64,000 nt of DNA from Lactonifactor longoviformis DSM 17459 (GTDB lineage Bacteria; Bacillota; Clostridia; Lachnospirales; Lachnospiraceae). The position numbers and the translations under genes were made by a program. A model generated the notes under the pieces. The model made no database searches, was not told the origin of the DNA, and saw only the letters and a list, made by a program, of their open reading frames with translations. Location of the stretch: the NCBI RefSeq assembly GCF_900129135.1, contig NZ_FQVI01000007.1, forward strand, positions 112,338 through 176,337, written 5' to 3'. Shown piece after piece: positions 8,139 to 16,764 of this stretch. Position 1 is the stretch's first letter; each line of letters opens with the position of its first letter.

Positions 8139-10556
8139 ATGAATACATCATTATCTTGGATTAAAATGTACGTGCCGGATCTGGATGTGACGGCACAGGA
8201 ATATACGGATGCCATGACATTGTCCGGAACAAAGGTGGAAGGCTATGAACTGCTGGATGCAGATCTGGAAAAGATTGTGGTAGGCCAGATTGAGAAAATT
8301 GAGAGTCACCCGGATGCAGATAAACTCATTGTCTGCCAGGTAAATGTAGGTGCAGAGGTAGTACAGATTGTAACCGGCGCCCCCAATGTAAAAGAAGGGG
8401 ACAAAGTCCCCGTGGTTCTGGACGGCGGAAGGGTTGCAGGGGGACATGACGGCAAAAAAACGCCCGGAGGGGTGAAAATTAAAAAGGGCAAACTAAGAGG
8501 AGTGGAATCCTCTGGCATGATGTGCTCAATTGAAGAGCTGGGAACCACCAGAGAATTTTACCCGGAAGCGCCGGAATACGGTATCTATATATTCCCACAG
8601 GATGCAGAAGTAGGAGAGAATGCTGTGAAGGCTCTCGGACTGGATGACGTCATCTTTGAGTACGAGATCACTTCAAACCGCGTGGACTGCTACAGCGTCA
8701 TCGGAATCGCAAGGGAGGCTGCCGCTACCTTTGGAAAGAAATTTGTTCCCCCGAATGTAGTAAAAACCGGAAACAGCGAAAAGGCCGGCGATTATATAAA
8801 AGTGACTGTAGAGGACACAGAGCTTTGTCCCCGGTACTGTGCAAGAGTAGTGAAAAATGTAAAAATCGGCCCTTCTCCCAAATGGATGCAGCGCTGCCTG
8901 GCTGCCAATGGGATCCGCCCGATCAATAACCTTGTAGATATTACCAATTATGTTATGGAAGAATTCGGACAGCCAATGCATGCCTATGATCTGGATGCTA
9001 TTGAAGGCAGAGAAATTATAGTGCGAAGGGCCCAAAAAGGTGAAAAGTTCATTACCCTGGACGGACAGGAGCGGGTTATGGATGATTCTGTTCTTATGAT
9101 CTGCGACGGCAAAAAGCCTGTGGGCATCGCAGGGATCATGGGCGGAGAAAATTCTATGATTACAGACAGTGTGCAGACCGTCCTCTTTGAGGCAGCATGT
9201 TTCGACGGTACGAATATCCGGCTGTCCAGCAAAAAAGTGGGGCTTAGAACCGATGCGTCAGGAAAATTTGAAAAGGGCCTGGATCCCAACAATGCCCAGG
9301 CTGCCATTGACCGTGCCTGCCAGCTGATGGAGGAACTTGGGGCAGGGGAAGTGGTTGGAGGAATGGTAGATGTCTATACCGCTCCCAAGGAGCCGGTTCG
9401 TGTGCCCTTCGCACCGGAAAAGATTAATGATCTGCTGGGAACGGATCTGACTCAGGAAGAGATGCTGGGCTATCTGGAACGGGTGGGGCTGGCATATGAC
9501 AAAGATGCCAATGAGATCGTGGCGCCTACCTTCCGGCACGATATCTTTTGCACCGCGGATTTGGCGGAGGAAGTGGCGAGATTTTACGGATATGACAATA
9601 TTCCTACTACTCTGCCAAAGGGAGAGGCAACCACAGGAAAACTTCCCTTTAAGCTGCGCATAGAGGAAGTAGCCAGGGATATGGCCGAATTCAACGGATT
9701 CTCCCAGGGGATGTGCTACTCCTTTGAAAGCCCTAAGGTATTTGACAAGCTGAGAATTCCTGAGGACAGCCCTCTTCGTCAGGCCGTTACAATTATGAAC
9801 CCGCTGGGAGAAGATTTCAGTATTATGCGTACAATCTCCTTAAACGGCATGCTGACTTCCCTGGGGACAAACTATAAACGCAGAAATAAGAATGTAAAAC
9901 TGTATGAGCTGGGTAATATTTATCTGCCGAAACAGCTGCCTCTTACGGAGCTTCCTGAGGAACGGATGATGTTTACGCTGGGCATGTACGGCGAGGGTGA
10001 CTTTTTTACCATGAAAGGTATGGCAGAGGAGTTCTTCGATAAGGTTGGGATGCATAAGAAGGAAGAGTATTCTCCTGAGGACAAAAAGCCGTACCTGCAT
10101 CCGGGCCGCCAGGCAGATATCTACTATGAGGGAGTAAAAGTAGGCTTTCTGGGAGAGGTGCACCCTGCTGTGGCAGCGTCTTACGGTATTGGAGAGAGAG
10201 CTTATGTAGCGGTGCTTGATATTCTGGCTATTCTTCCAATGGCTACCTTTGACCGGAAATATACAGGGATTGCCAAATATCCCGCTGTCAGCCGTGACAT
10301 CAGTATGGTTGTTCCAAAGGCTATCACTGCAGGAGAGATTGAACACGTGATCATTCAGAGTGGCGGAAAACATCTGGAAAGTTACCGTCTGTTTGACATC
10401 TATGAGGGAAGCCAGATTAAAGAAGGCTTCAAGTCAATTGCCTATTCCGTAACATTCCGGGCAAAAGACAAGACATTAGAAGAGGCGGATGTTACCTCGG
10501 CAATGAAGAAGATCCTGAACGGACTGGAAGATCTCGGCATTGAACTGCGTAAGTAG
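8139..10556 (+). CDS. pheT: Phenylalanyl-tRNA synthetase beta subunit
   Basis: PheT is the editing and tRNA-binding partner of PheS; it hydrolyses Tyr-tRNA-Phe. The 805-residue length is normal. Domains in order are an N-terminal tRNA-binding OB fold (about 40-150, with HPDADKLIVCQVNVG), a B3/B4 editing domain (about 210-380), a B5 domain (about 400-475), the inactive synthetase-like core, and a C-terminal ferredoxin-fold anticodon-binding domain (KYPAVSRDISMVV onward, about 710-805). AAGGAGGAG precedes the ATG. It ends nine bases before the next gene's ATG, so that phosphatase is probably read with it. Confidence 0.97.
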   Translation: MNTSLSWIKMYVPDLDVTAQEYTDAMTLSGTKVEGYELLDADLEKIVVGQIEKIESHPDADKLIVCQVNVGAEVVQIVTGAPNVKEGDKVPVVLDGGRVAGGHDGKKTPGGVKIKKGKLRGVESSGMMCSIEELGTTREFYPEAPEYGIYIFPQDAEVGENAVKALGLDDVIFEYEITSNRVDCYSVIGIAREAAATFGKKFVPPNVVKTGNSEKAGDYIKVTVEDTELCPRYCARVVKNVKIGPSPKWMQRCLAANGIRPINNLVDITNYVMEEFGQPMHAYDLDAIEGREIIVRRAQKGEKFITLDGQERVMDDSVLMICDGKKPVGIAGIMGGENSMITDSVQTVLFEAACFDGTNIRLSSKKVGLRTDASGKFEKGLDPNNAQAAIDRACQLMEELGAGEVVGGMVDVYTAPKEPVRVPFAPEKINDLLGTDLTQEEMLGYLERVGLAYDKDANEIVAPTFRHDIFCTADLAEEVARFYGYDNIPTTLPKGEATTGKLPFKLRIEEVARDMAEFNGFSQGMCYSFESPKVFDKLRIPEDSPLRQAVTIMNPLGEDFSIMRTISLNGMLTSLGTNYKRRNKNVKLYELGNIYLPKQLPLTELPEERMMFTLGMYGEGDFFTMKGMAEEFFDKVGMHKKEEYSPEDKKPYLHPGRQADIYYEGVKVGFLGEVHPAVAASYGIGERAYVAVLDILAILPMATFDRKYTGIAKYPAVSRDISMVVPKAITAGEIEHVIIQSGGKHLESYRLFDIYEGSQIKEGFKSIAYSVTFRAKDKTLEEADVTSAMKKILNGLEDLGIELRK

Positions 10557-10565
10557 GTGAATCCC

Positions 10566-11174
10566 ATGAAACTATATATCGTGCGCCATGGGGAAACCCC
10601 ATGGAATGTAAAGTTTAAGCTGCAGGGAACCTCGGATATTCCTTTGAATGAAAAGGGGATTCTTGCCGCAGAGAAAACCGGGGAAGCATTGCAGGAGGTT
10701 CCCTTTGACATCTGCTATACCAGCCCGCTGCAAAGGGCAAAGGAAACCGCCGGCCTGATTCTCAGAGGACGGGATATTCCTATCATTGAGGATGAGAGAA
10801 TACAGGAAATAACATTTGGGGTTTGGGAGGGCCGGTGCTGCCGTCCCGATGCAATGGAAATTCCGGGAGAGATGTTGGATAACTTTTTTCACCACACGGA
10901 GAGATATCAGCCCCCTGAGGGAGGAGAGCGGATCTCAGATGTGGTAAAGCGGACGCGTGATTTTTTTCTGGAAATGATTCACAGGTCCGACTATGAGGAG
11001 AAAACGATTCTGATTGCATCCCACGGCTGTGCAGTGCGCGCTCTGCTTCAGAATGTCTATCCCCGGGGGGATGATTTCTGGCACGGCAAAGTGCCTCCTA
11101 ACTGTGGAGTTAATATTGTGGAGGCACATAAAGGCGTGGCAAAGTTAATCGTGGAAGATGCGGTTTACTGTTAA
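10566..11174 (+). CDS. Histidine phosphatase (phosphoglycerate mutase-like)
   Basis: This is a cytosolic member of the phosphoglycerate mutase/acid phosphatase superfamily; the substrate is unknown. The 202-residue protein opens with YIVRHGETPWN (catalytic RHG), has YTSPLQRAKETA, a glutamate in ITFGVWEG, and the second catalytic histidine in IASHGCAVRAL. I take the ATG at 10566, which has AGGTGA five bases upstream, rather than the in-frame GTG at 10557. It is probably cotranscribed with pheST. Cobalamin-pathway (CobC) or general small-molecule phosphatase roles are both possible. Confidence 0.88.
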   Translation: MKLYIVRHGETPWNVKFKLQGTSDIPLNEKGILAAEKTGEALQEVPFDICYTSPLQRAKETAGLILRGRDIPIIEDERIQEITFGVWEGRCCRPDAMEIPGEMLDNFFHHTERYQPPEGGERISDVVKRTRDFFLEMIHRSDYEEKTILIASHGCAVRALLQNVYPRGDDFWHGKVPPNCGVNIVEAHKGVAKLIVEDAVYC

Positions 11175-11180
11175 GAGTAC

Positions 11181-11217
11181 AGAAGCAGCCGGACTTTTTG
11201 TCCGGCTGCTTCTGTTT
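11181..11217 (+). terminator. Strong terminator of the pheST-phosphatase operon
   Basis: A perfect 13-bp stem (11181-11193 with 11201-11213) encloses a T-rich loop and is followed by GTTTTC. Confidence 0.9.
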
Positions 11218-11420
11218 TCGTGTCGTGCGCAAGAAAAAGGCAAAATCGGAAAAAGAAAAATCAAATTTGGTAATATTATTTTTTTTTGATTTATAGGATA
11301 ATAGAATTGTCAAGAATGATCATATTTTCCAGAGTATGTTTGACAGATTTCTCTGAATCGTATAAGGTAAATATAAGAATAAAAAAGATATCATACGTAT
11401 CATGTATGCAGGAGGAAAGT

Positions 11421-12926
11421 ATGGGCACACAAAAGACTGATTGGGGAGATGTTCAATGGCTGCAGATGAACCAGGAAGGCTCCTCCCGGTTTAAAATGAA
11501 TGTGGGGATAGTAACTGTGGAGCCAGGAACCCACCAGCCGGCACACGTTCATTATGAAGAGCAGGTAGTTCATTTTCTTCAGGGGGTTGGCCTGAATAAG
11601 ATTGACGGAAAGGAATGCCTTCTGAAGCCGGGAGACACCTTCCACTGGCCGGCAGGAGTGATTCATGAAATTATGAATACCGGGGACGAACCCATTCGGC
11701 ATCTGCTTGTCTCAAATCCGGAAAGCCTGGATGAGGAGATTATTATGAATCCATGGGAGAAAGAGGAGAAACCACTGATGCCGGTAGAGGCAAAAAAAAT
11801 GCTTTATACGGCGGTGGAGGCAATCCGGACCCAGTTCCTGGAAAATATGCACTATGCCTATGCGATTTTCGACAGAGATAATACGCTTGTACTTAAGAGC
11901 AAATATTTTCCTACGTACTGCCAGGAGTGCTGCAGTCCCTCGCTGTACTACGGGGCGGCTCCCTGTCTGATTCCCAACAGCAAAGAGCGTCTTCGTATGG
12001 AACAGACATACCACTGTACCCATGACATGGAAGTGTATGCAATGCCTATCTCCTATAAAGGGTATTATCTGGGATATATAAAGGGAGGGTTCGTGCGCCG
12101 TTCACAGACACCGGACCGTCAGGCTTACGGTGTGTATGATACACCGGAGAGCACGGTGCAGGGAATAAAAAATCTTCTCAGAAGGATCACAAAAGCGATC
12201 CGCAATTTTTGTGAATTCGATCAGTTCAGAAAACGGCTGGCAGAGCAGGAGCTTCAGATATTTGACGGGTTGGCATCCCAGCAGCTGCTGGCCAAAAGTC
12301 TCAGAGAAGCTGAATATGCCATGACAAACTTGAAGATAAACAATCACTTTTTGTTTAACACATTAAACAGTATGGCATCTATGGCACTTGACGGGGGACT
12401 GCCAAAGCTTTACCAGTCCATCATTGACCTGTCCAAATTATTTCACTATACGCTCAGAACGGAGGATACAGTGGTGAGCTGGAGACAGGAGTTCGAGTAT
12501 CTGCATTCCTATCTCAAGCTGCAGAAGCTAAGGTACGAAGATACCCTGTCTGTTGTGTATGATATAGAGCCGGAGGTTCAGGCTTGCAGGGTACCCTTCA
12601 ACTTCCTTCAGCCAATAGTAGAAAATGCTTTTACCCACGGTTTCAAATCCACTTCCAATAAAAGCCTGTATCTGCAGGCCTTCTGCAAGGCCGGGCGGGT
12701 AATCATTAAAATTATGAACAGCGGAAAGATTCCGGATAAAAGAGTATGCCAGTCGGTGAATCTGGGAATGAAAAGCAATACCTCCCATGGACTTTCCATG
12801 GTTTGCCAGAAACTGTCTGTCATATATGGGGAGGATTTCCGGATGGAAATGAGGTCCTGGGAAAACGGGGCAGAGTTTTATCTGGATATTCCGTTTCAGC
12901 CTATAACGGAGGAGGACAATGTATGA
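11421..12926 (+). CDS. Cytosolic sensor kinase: cupin + PocR + LytS-type kinase
   Basis: The 501-residue product has no membrane segment. An N-terminal cupin barrel (about 25-105) carries HQPAHVHYEEQ and a later WPAGVIHEI histidine. A PocR-type ligand-binding domain (about 120-245) has paired Cys (YCQECCSP). The LytS/YehU-type kinase domain (about 290-500) has phospho-acceptor His309 in NHFLFNTLNS and an ATP-site VENAFTHGF. An AGGAGG sits six bases before the ATG at 11421; earlier in-frame starts lack a site. It overlaps the response regulator by four bases (ATGA), so the two form a two-component pair. The ligand is unknown; the downstream D-serine dehydratase makes an amino-acid ligand plausible. 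The 205 bases upstream hold only a weak TTGACA/TATAAG pair (11340-11366, 15-base spacer). Confidence 0.88.
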   Translation: MGTQKTDWGDVQWLQMNQEGSSRFKMNVGIVTVEPGTHQPAHVHYEEQVVHFLQGVGLNKIDGKECLLKPGDTFHWPAGVIHEIMNTGDEPIRHLLVSNPESLDEEIIMNPWEKEEKPLMPVEAKKMLYTAVEAIRTQFLENMHYAYAIFDRDNTLVLKSKYFPTYCQECCSPSLYYGAAPCLIPNSKERLRMEQTYHCTHDMEVYAMPISYKGYYLGYIKGGFVRRSQTPDRQAYGVYDTPESTVQGIKNLLRRITKAIRNFCEFDQFRKRLAEQELQIFDGLASQQLLAKSLREAEYAMTNLKINNHFLFNTLNSMASMALDGGLPKLYQSIIDLSKLFHYTLRTEDTVVSWRQEFEYLHSYLKLQKLRYEDTLSVVYDIEPEVQACRVPFNFLQPIVENAFTHGFKSTSNKSLYLQAFCKAGRVIIKIMNSGKIPDKRVCQSVNLGMKSNTSHGLSMVCQKLSVIYGEDFRMEMRSWENGAEFYLDIPFQPITEEDNV

Positions 12927-13636
12927 TACGCGCGGTTATCTGTGACGATGAAAAAGCGGCATTAACGATTATCTCTTACTTTATCCAGCAGGAACATCTC
13001 CCTATTCAGCTGGTAGGGACAGCAGAGGATGGGAGACAGGCACTGGAGCTGATTCAGAGAGAAAAGCCGGATTTGATTTTTATGGACATTCAGATGCCCT
13101 ATATGGATGGATTTGAAGTGCTTCAGAGAGTATCAAATGGCAAAGTGATTATTGTGACAGCGTACGGTTCTTTTGAATATGCACAGAGAGCTCTGCGTAT
13201 GGATGTGTCGGATATTATTGCCAAGCCCATAGAGCTGGAGCAGCTTCGGTCAGCAGTCACAAGGGCGATTGGCTGGAATTTTACGGACAATTCTACGGTG
13301 AATCAGATACTGGCATATATCCACCAGCATTATAAGGAAAAGATAGAGCTGGAAGACCTCTCGCGGGAAACCTTCTGCGGAGAAAGCCATATAGCAAGGC
13401 TGTTCAAAAAATACATGGGAATTACCATACTTTCCTATATTCACAAGGTTAGGATCGAAAAGGCAAAACTTCTGCTGCAGGAGGAAGGCTTGAACATTCA
13501 GGAGACTGCAGAGCGATGCGGCTACCCCAATCTAAATAATTTTTATAAGTATTTTAAACAGTATGCCGGGATGACACCGGCGGCGTATGTCCAGAAACAT
13601 AAAAGCATGAATAAGGAGGAGACAAGTGATGCTTAA
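12923..13636 (+). CDS. YesN-like response regulator (REC + AraC HTH)
   Basis: This is the partner of the upstream kinase. The 237-residue protein has a receiver domain (about 1-120, phospho-acceptor Asp55 in FMDIQMPYMDG, switch Lys in IIAKPIE) and a C-terminal AraC double helix-turn-helix (about 135-235; SHIARLFKKYMGI and AERCGYPNLNNFYKYFK). The ATG at 12923 overlaps the kinase stop as ATGA, with GGAGGAGG upstream, showing translational coupling. It probably activates its own operon and dsdA. Confidence 0.92.
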   Translation: MIRAVICDDEKAALTIISYFIQQEHLPIQLVGTAEDGRQALELIQREKPDLIFMDIQMPYMDGFEVLQRVSNGKVIIVTAYGSFEYAQRALRMDVSDIIAKPIELEQLRSAVTRAIGWNFTDNSTVNQILAYIHQHYKEKIELEDLSRETFCGESHIARLFKKYMGITILSYIHKVRIEKAKLLLQEEGLNIQETAERCGYPNLNNFYKYFKQYAGMTPAAYVQKHKSMNKEETSDA

Positions 13637-14969
13637 CAAGGAAAAGATTAAGGAGGCAGCAGAAGCCGTACCGGTTCTGAAACGTGCCGCAAGGGAAGAG
13701 GAACTCGTATGGATCAACCCGGATCTTACAGAGTTTGCCTCTGCAAAGCCGGAATTAGAACTTACAATGGATGATATTGAGGATGCCGAGAGAAGACTGG
13801 AGCGCTTTGCGCCTTTTATCATGAAATGCTTTCCTGAGACCAAGCCCAGAAACGGCCTGATTGAATCTGTGTTATCTCCAATACCAGGAATGCAGAAGGC
13901 ACTGAACGAAGCTTATAACAGCCATCTGCAGGGAAGGCTCTTTTTAAAACAGGACAGCCATCTGGCTATTGCAGGTTCTGTGAAGGCCAGAGGCGGAATT
14001 TACGAAGTACTGAAGCACACGGAAGACTTGGCGGCAGAGCATGGCATTCTCAAGGAGGGAGAGTCTTATGAGGTTCTGGCTTCTGAGGAAAACAAAGCAT
14101 TTTTCAGAGGATATACCATACAGGTTGGTTCTACGGGTAATCTGGGTATGAGTATAGGGATCATGAGTGCCGCAATTGGTTACGAAGTAATCGTACATAT
14201 GTCCGCTGACGCAAAACAGTGGAAAAAGGATCTGCTGAGATCCAGGGGAGTTACGGTGATGGAGTATGCGTCAGACTACAGCGAGGCTGTGAAAAACGGC
14301 AGAAAGCTTTCCGATGCCAATCCCAAGAGTTACTTTGTGGACGATGAGAATTCCAGGAATCTGTTTTTAGGATATGCGGTAGCGGCAAAACGTCTGGTGG
14401 GACAGCTTGCAGAGCAGAAGGTAAGCGTGGACAAAGAACATCCCCTGTTTGTGTATATTCCCTGCGGCGTGGGGGGTGCACCGGGCGGGGTATCCTTTGG
14501 ATTGAAGCAGATCTTCGGAGATTATGTGCACTGCTTTTTTGTAGAGCCGACACAGGCACCCTGCATGCTGGCAGGCATGGCTTCTGGCCTGAACAGCGGG
14601 ATATCGGTACAGGATTTGGGCCTGACCGGACTTACGCACGCAGACGGGCTTGCCGTGGGACGCCCTTCGGGATTTGTAGGGGGAGTGATGAAGCCTCTCC
14701 TATCGGGAATTTTTACTGTGAAGGACAGTCTGCTGTATGACTATATGCGTCTCCTTCTGGATTCTGAAGATATTTTTCTGGAACCCAGCGCCTGTGCTGC
14801 CTTCCAGGGACCTGCCAGACTGCTGCAGTATCCTGAGACAAAGGAATACCTGACGGCTCATCAGCTTACAGAGAAAATGGATCAGGCTTCCCATATTGCC
14901 TGGGCTACAGGCGGAAGTCTGGTACCGGAAGAAATACGGGAAGAATATAAGAATACGTACCTTGGGTAA
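13629..14969 (+). CDS. dsdA: D-serine dehydratase (D-serine ammonia-lyase)
   Basis: This PLP enzyme turns D-serine into pyruvate and ammonia, a detoxification and nutrient route. The 446-residue length fits. Visible marks are the PLP-lysine segment AIAGSVKARGG, the glycine-rich phosphate loop VGSTGNLGMSIG, and the C-terminal ATGGSLVP. The ATG at 13629 overlaps the regulator stop by eight bases and has AAGGAGGA eight bases upstream. Location directly after a two-component pair suggests induced expression; classic dsdA is instead under a LysR regulator (DsdC), so this control arrangement is unlike the Enterobacteria one. Confidence 0.92.
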   Translation: MLNKEKIKEAAEAVPVLKRAAREEELVWINPDLTEFASAKPELELTMDDIEDAERRLERFAPFIMKCFPETKPRNGLIESVLSPIPGMQKALNEAYNSHLQGRLFLKQDSHLAIAGSVKARGGIYEVLKHTEDLAAEHGILKEGESYEVLASEENKAFFRGYTIQVGSTGNLGMSIGIMSAAIGYEVIVHMSADAKQWKKDLLRSRGVTVMEYASDYSEAVKNGRKLSDANPKSYFVDDENSRNLFLGYAVAAKRLVGQLAEQKVSVDKEHPLFVYIPCGVGGAPGGVSFGLKQIFGDYVHCFFVEPTQAPCMLAGMASGLNSGISVQDLGLTGLTHADGLAVGRPSGFVGGVMKPLLSGIFTVKDSLLYDYMRLLLDSEDIFLEPSACAAFQGPARLLQYPETKEYLTAHQLTEKMDQASHIAWATGGSLVPEEIREEYKNTYLG

Positions 14970-14989
14970 GACCTGAGATAGGAGGAAGT

Positions 14990-15490
14990 ATGGAACGGAT
15001 TGTTATAGGCAATATCATATCTTTTGTGGGCGCAGTTTTTCTCGCAGTAAGCTGCTGTGTAAATACCAGAAAAAAGGCGTATTTTTTCCAGCTGATGGAG
15101 AGCTCAGCTCTTTTCATCTCCTCATTCTTTTTCGGGGCATGGGCGGGAGTGTCCACTTTGTTCCTTTCCATTATAAGAAATATCTTAGTAATAAAGGGCA
15201 AATTTGATAAAAGAATGATGGTTGTTTGTACTGCGCTTGTCATAATTTGCGGTATTGCTGTTAACAACAGAGGGTTTTTGGGATTACTGCCTGTCATAGC
15301 AACCGTTCAGATTACACTTAGCAATTATTACGCACAGAGATTGAAAGCAATTAAGATAAGTTTCCTTGTGAATGTTGTGATATGGGCTGTGTATTCTCTG
15401 ATTATCCACGATTTTTCTTCGGGGATTACACAGACAGTTACTGCGGTTCTCAGTTTGATTTCTATCATAAGAATGCAGCGTGGGGAGTGA
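14990..15490 (+). CDS. YgjV-family inner membrane protein
   Basis: The 166-residue protein is almost entirely hydrophobic, with about five or six membrane segments. Its N-terminal IGNIISFVGAVFLAVSCC and paired arrangement resemble the YgjV family of unknown function. It lies 20 bases after dsdA with AGGAGG before the ATG and ends at a terminator, so it is the last gene of the kinase-regulator-dsdA operon. A transport role for the D-serine pathway is possible, but nothing in the sequence proves it. Confidence 0.75.
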   Translation: MERIVIGNIISFVGAVFLAVSCCVNTRKKAYFFQLMESSALFISSFFFGAWAGVSTLFLSIIRNILVIKGKFDKRMMVVCTALVIICGIAVNNRGFLGLLPVIATVQITLSNYYAQRLKAIKISFLVNVVIWAVYSLIIHDFSSGITQTVTAVLSLISIIRMQRGE

Positions 15491-15513
15491 GAACTAAATC
15501 GGACAATGCTCTG

Positions 15514-15550
15514 AAAAGGCGGATTCAAAGAGATATTGAATCCGCCTTTT
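15514..15550 (+). terminator. Terminator of the dsdA operon
   Basis: A perfect 15-bp stem (AAAAGGCGGATTCAA 15514-15528 with 15536-15550) ends in TTTT. Confidence 0.88.
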
Positions 15551-15596
15551 AATGGTGTTATACTGAATATGCTTTGCATAGAGAAAGGAAGTTGGT

Positions 15597-16622
15597 ATGA
15601 AGACATCAGATTTTTATTATGATTTACCGCAGGAGTTAATCGCTCAGGATCCCCTCGAAGACCGTTCGGCCTCCAGGCTGCTGCATCTGGATCCTCTGAC
15701 AGGTGAGATTGAACATAGAATCTTTAAAGATGTGGTTCAGTACCTGAATCCGGGGGACTGCCTTGTGGTCAATGACACAAGGGTGATCCCGGCCAGACTG
15801 TACGGAACAAAAGAGGGAACGGAAGCAGGGATTGAGATTCTGCTGCTCAAGAGAAAGCCGGACGATGTGTGGGAGACCTTGGTAAAGCCCGGAAAGAAAG
15901 CAAAAATAGGCACCAAGATTTCTTTTGGAGACGGAATATTGAGAGGGGAAGTAATTGACATTGTGGAGGAGGGAAACCGCCTGATCCGCTTCACATACGA
16001 CGGTATCTTTGAGGAGATTCTGGATCGCTTAGGCGAGATGCCTCTGCCCCCCTATATTACCCATAAGCTTCAGGACAAAGAGCGGTACCAGACCGTGTAT
16101 GCCAAACATGAGGGATCCGCAGCCGCACCCACGGCAGGGCTGCATTTTACGGAACCACTGCTGGAGGAGATTAAAAAAAAGGGAGTGCATATTGCTCACG
16201 TAACTCTTCACGTTGGCCTTGGGACCTTCCGCCCGGTGAAAGTGGAGGATGTGACCCAGCACCACATGCATTCTGAATATTATGTGGTGGAGGAGGAGCA
16301 GGCAAAGCTCATTAACGATGCGAAGAAACGGGGAAATAAAGTAATATCTGTGGGAACGACCAGCTGCCGTACCCTGGAATCAGCGGCAGGGGAGGATGGA
16401 ATGGTGAGGGCACAGAGCGGATGGACAGATATCTTCATTTATCCGGGATATCAGTTTAAGGTAATTGACGGTTTGATTACAAATTTTCATCTTCCGGAAT
16501 CCACACTCCTTATGCTGGTTTCTGCCCTGGCAGGGAAACAGCATATTATGGCAGCCTATGAGGAGGCGGTGAGAGAAAGATACAGATTTTTTTCATTTGG
16601 AGACGCAATGCTGATACTATAA
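15597..16622 (+). CDS. queA: S-adenosylmethionine:tRNA ribosyltransferase-isomerase
   Basis: QueA transfers and isomerises the ribosyl part of SAM onto 7-aminomethyl-7-deazaguanine in tRNA, making epoxyqueuosine at wobble position 34. The 341-residue length is standard. Typical segments are the N-terminal [53 protein letters not shown] and the C-terminal [23 protein letters not shown] precedes the ATG. The usual neighbour tgt is not in the window; the gene is single between two terminators. Confidence 0.96.
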   Translation: MKTSDFYYDLPQELIAQDPLEDRSASRLLHLDPLTGEIEHRIFKDVVQYLNPGDCLVVNDTRVIPARLYGTKEGTEAGIEILLLKRKPDDVWETLVKPGKKAKIGTKISFGDGILRGEVIDIVEEGNRLIRFTYDGIFEEILDRLGEMPLPPYITHKLQDKERYQTVYAKHEGSAAAPTAGLHFTEPLLEEIKKKGVHIAHVTLHVGLGTFRPVKVEDVTQHHMHSEYYVVEEEQAKLINDAKKRGNKVISVGTTSCRTLESAAGEDGMVRAQSGWTDIFIYPGYQFKVIDGLITNFHLPESTLLMLVSALAGKQHIMAAYEEAVRERYRFFSFGDAMLIL

Positions 16623-16639
16623 AACGTATCAGTATGTTA

Positions 16640-16677
16640 TGGCAGCGGCATCATATTGGATGCCGCTGCCGTTTTTT
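16640..16677 (+). terminator. Terminator after queA
   Basis: GGCAGCGGCATC (16641-16652) pairs with GATGCCGCTGCC (16659-16670), followed by GTTTTTT. Confidence 0.9.
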
Positions 16678-16764
16678 CTAATTGTTTTGGGAGAAATATA
16701 AGGCCGCAGAGACTTGCCGGCTCTCATATTTGTTAAAGCAGCAGAACGCCCACCGGGCTACGTT

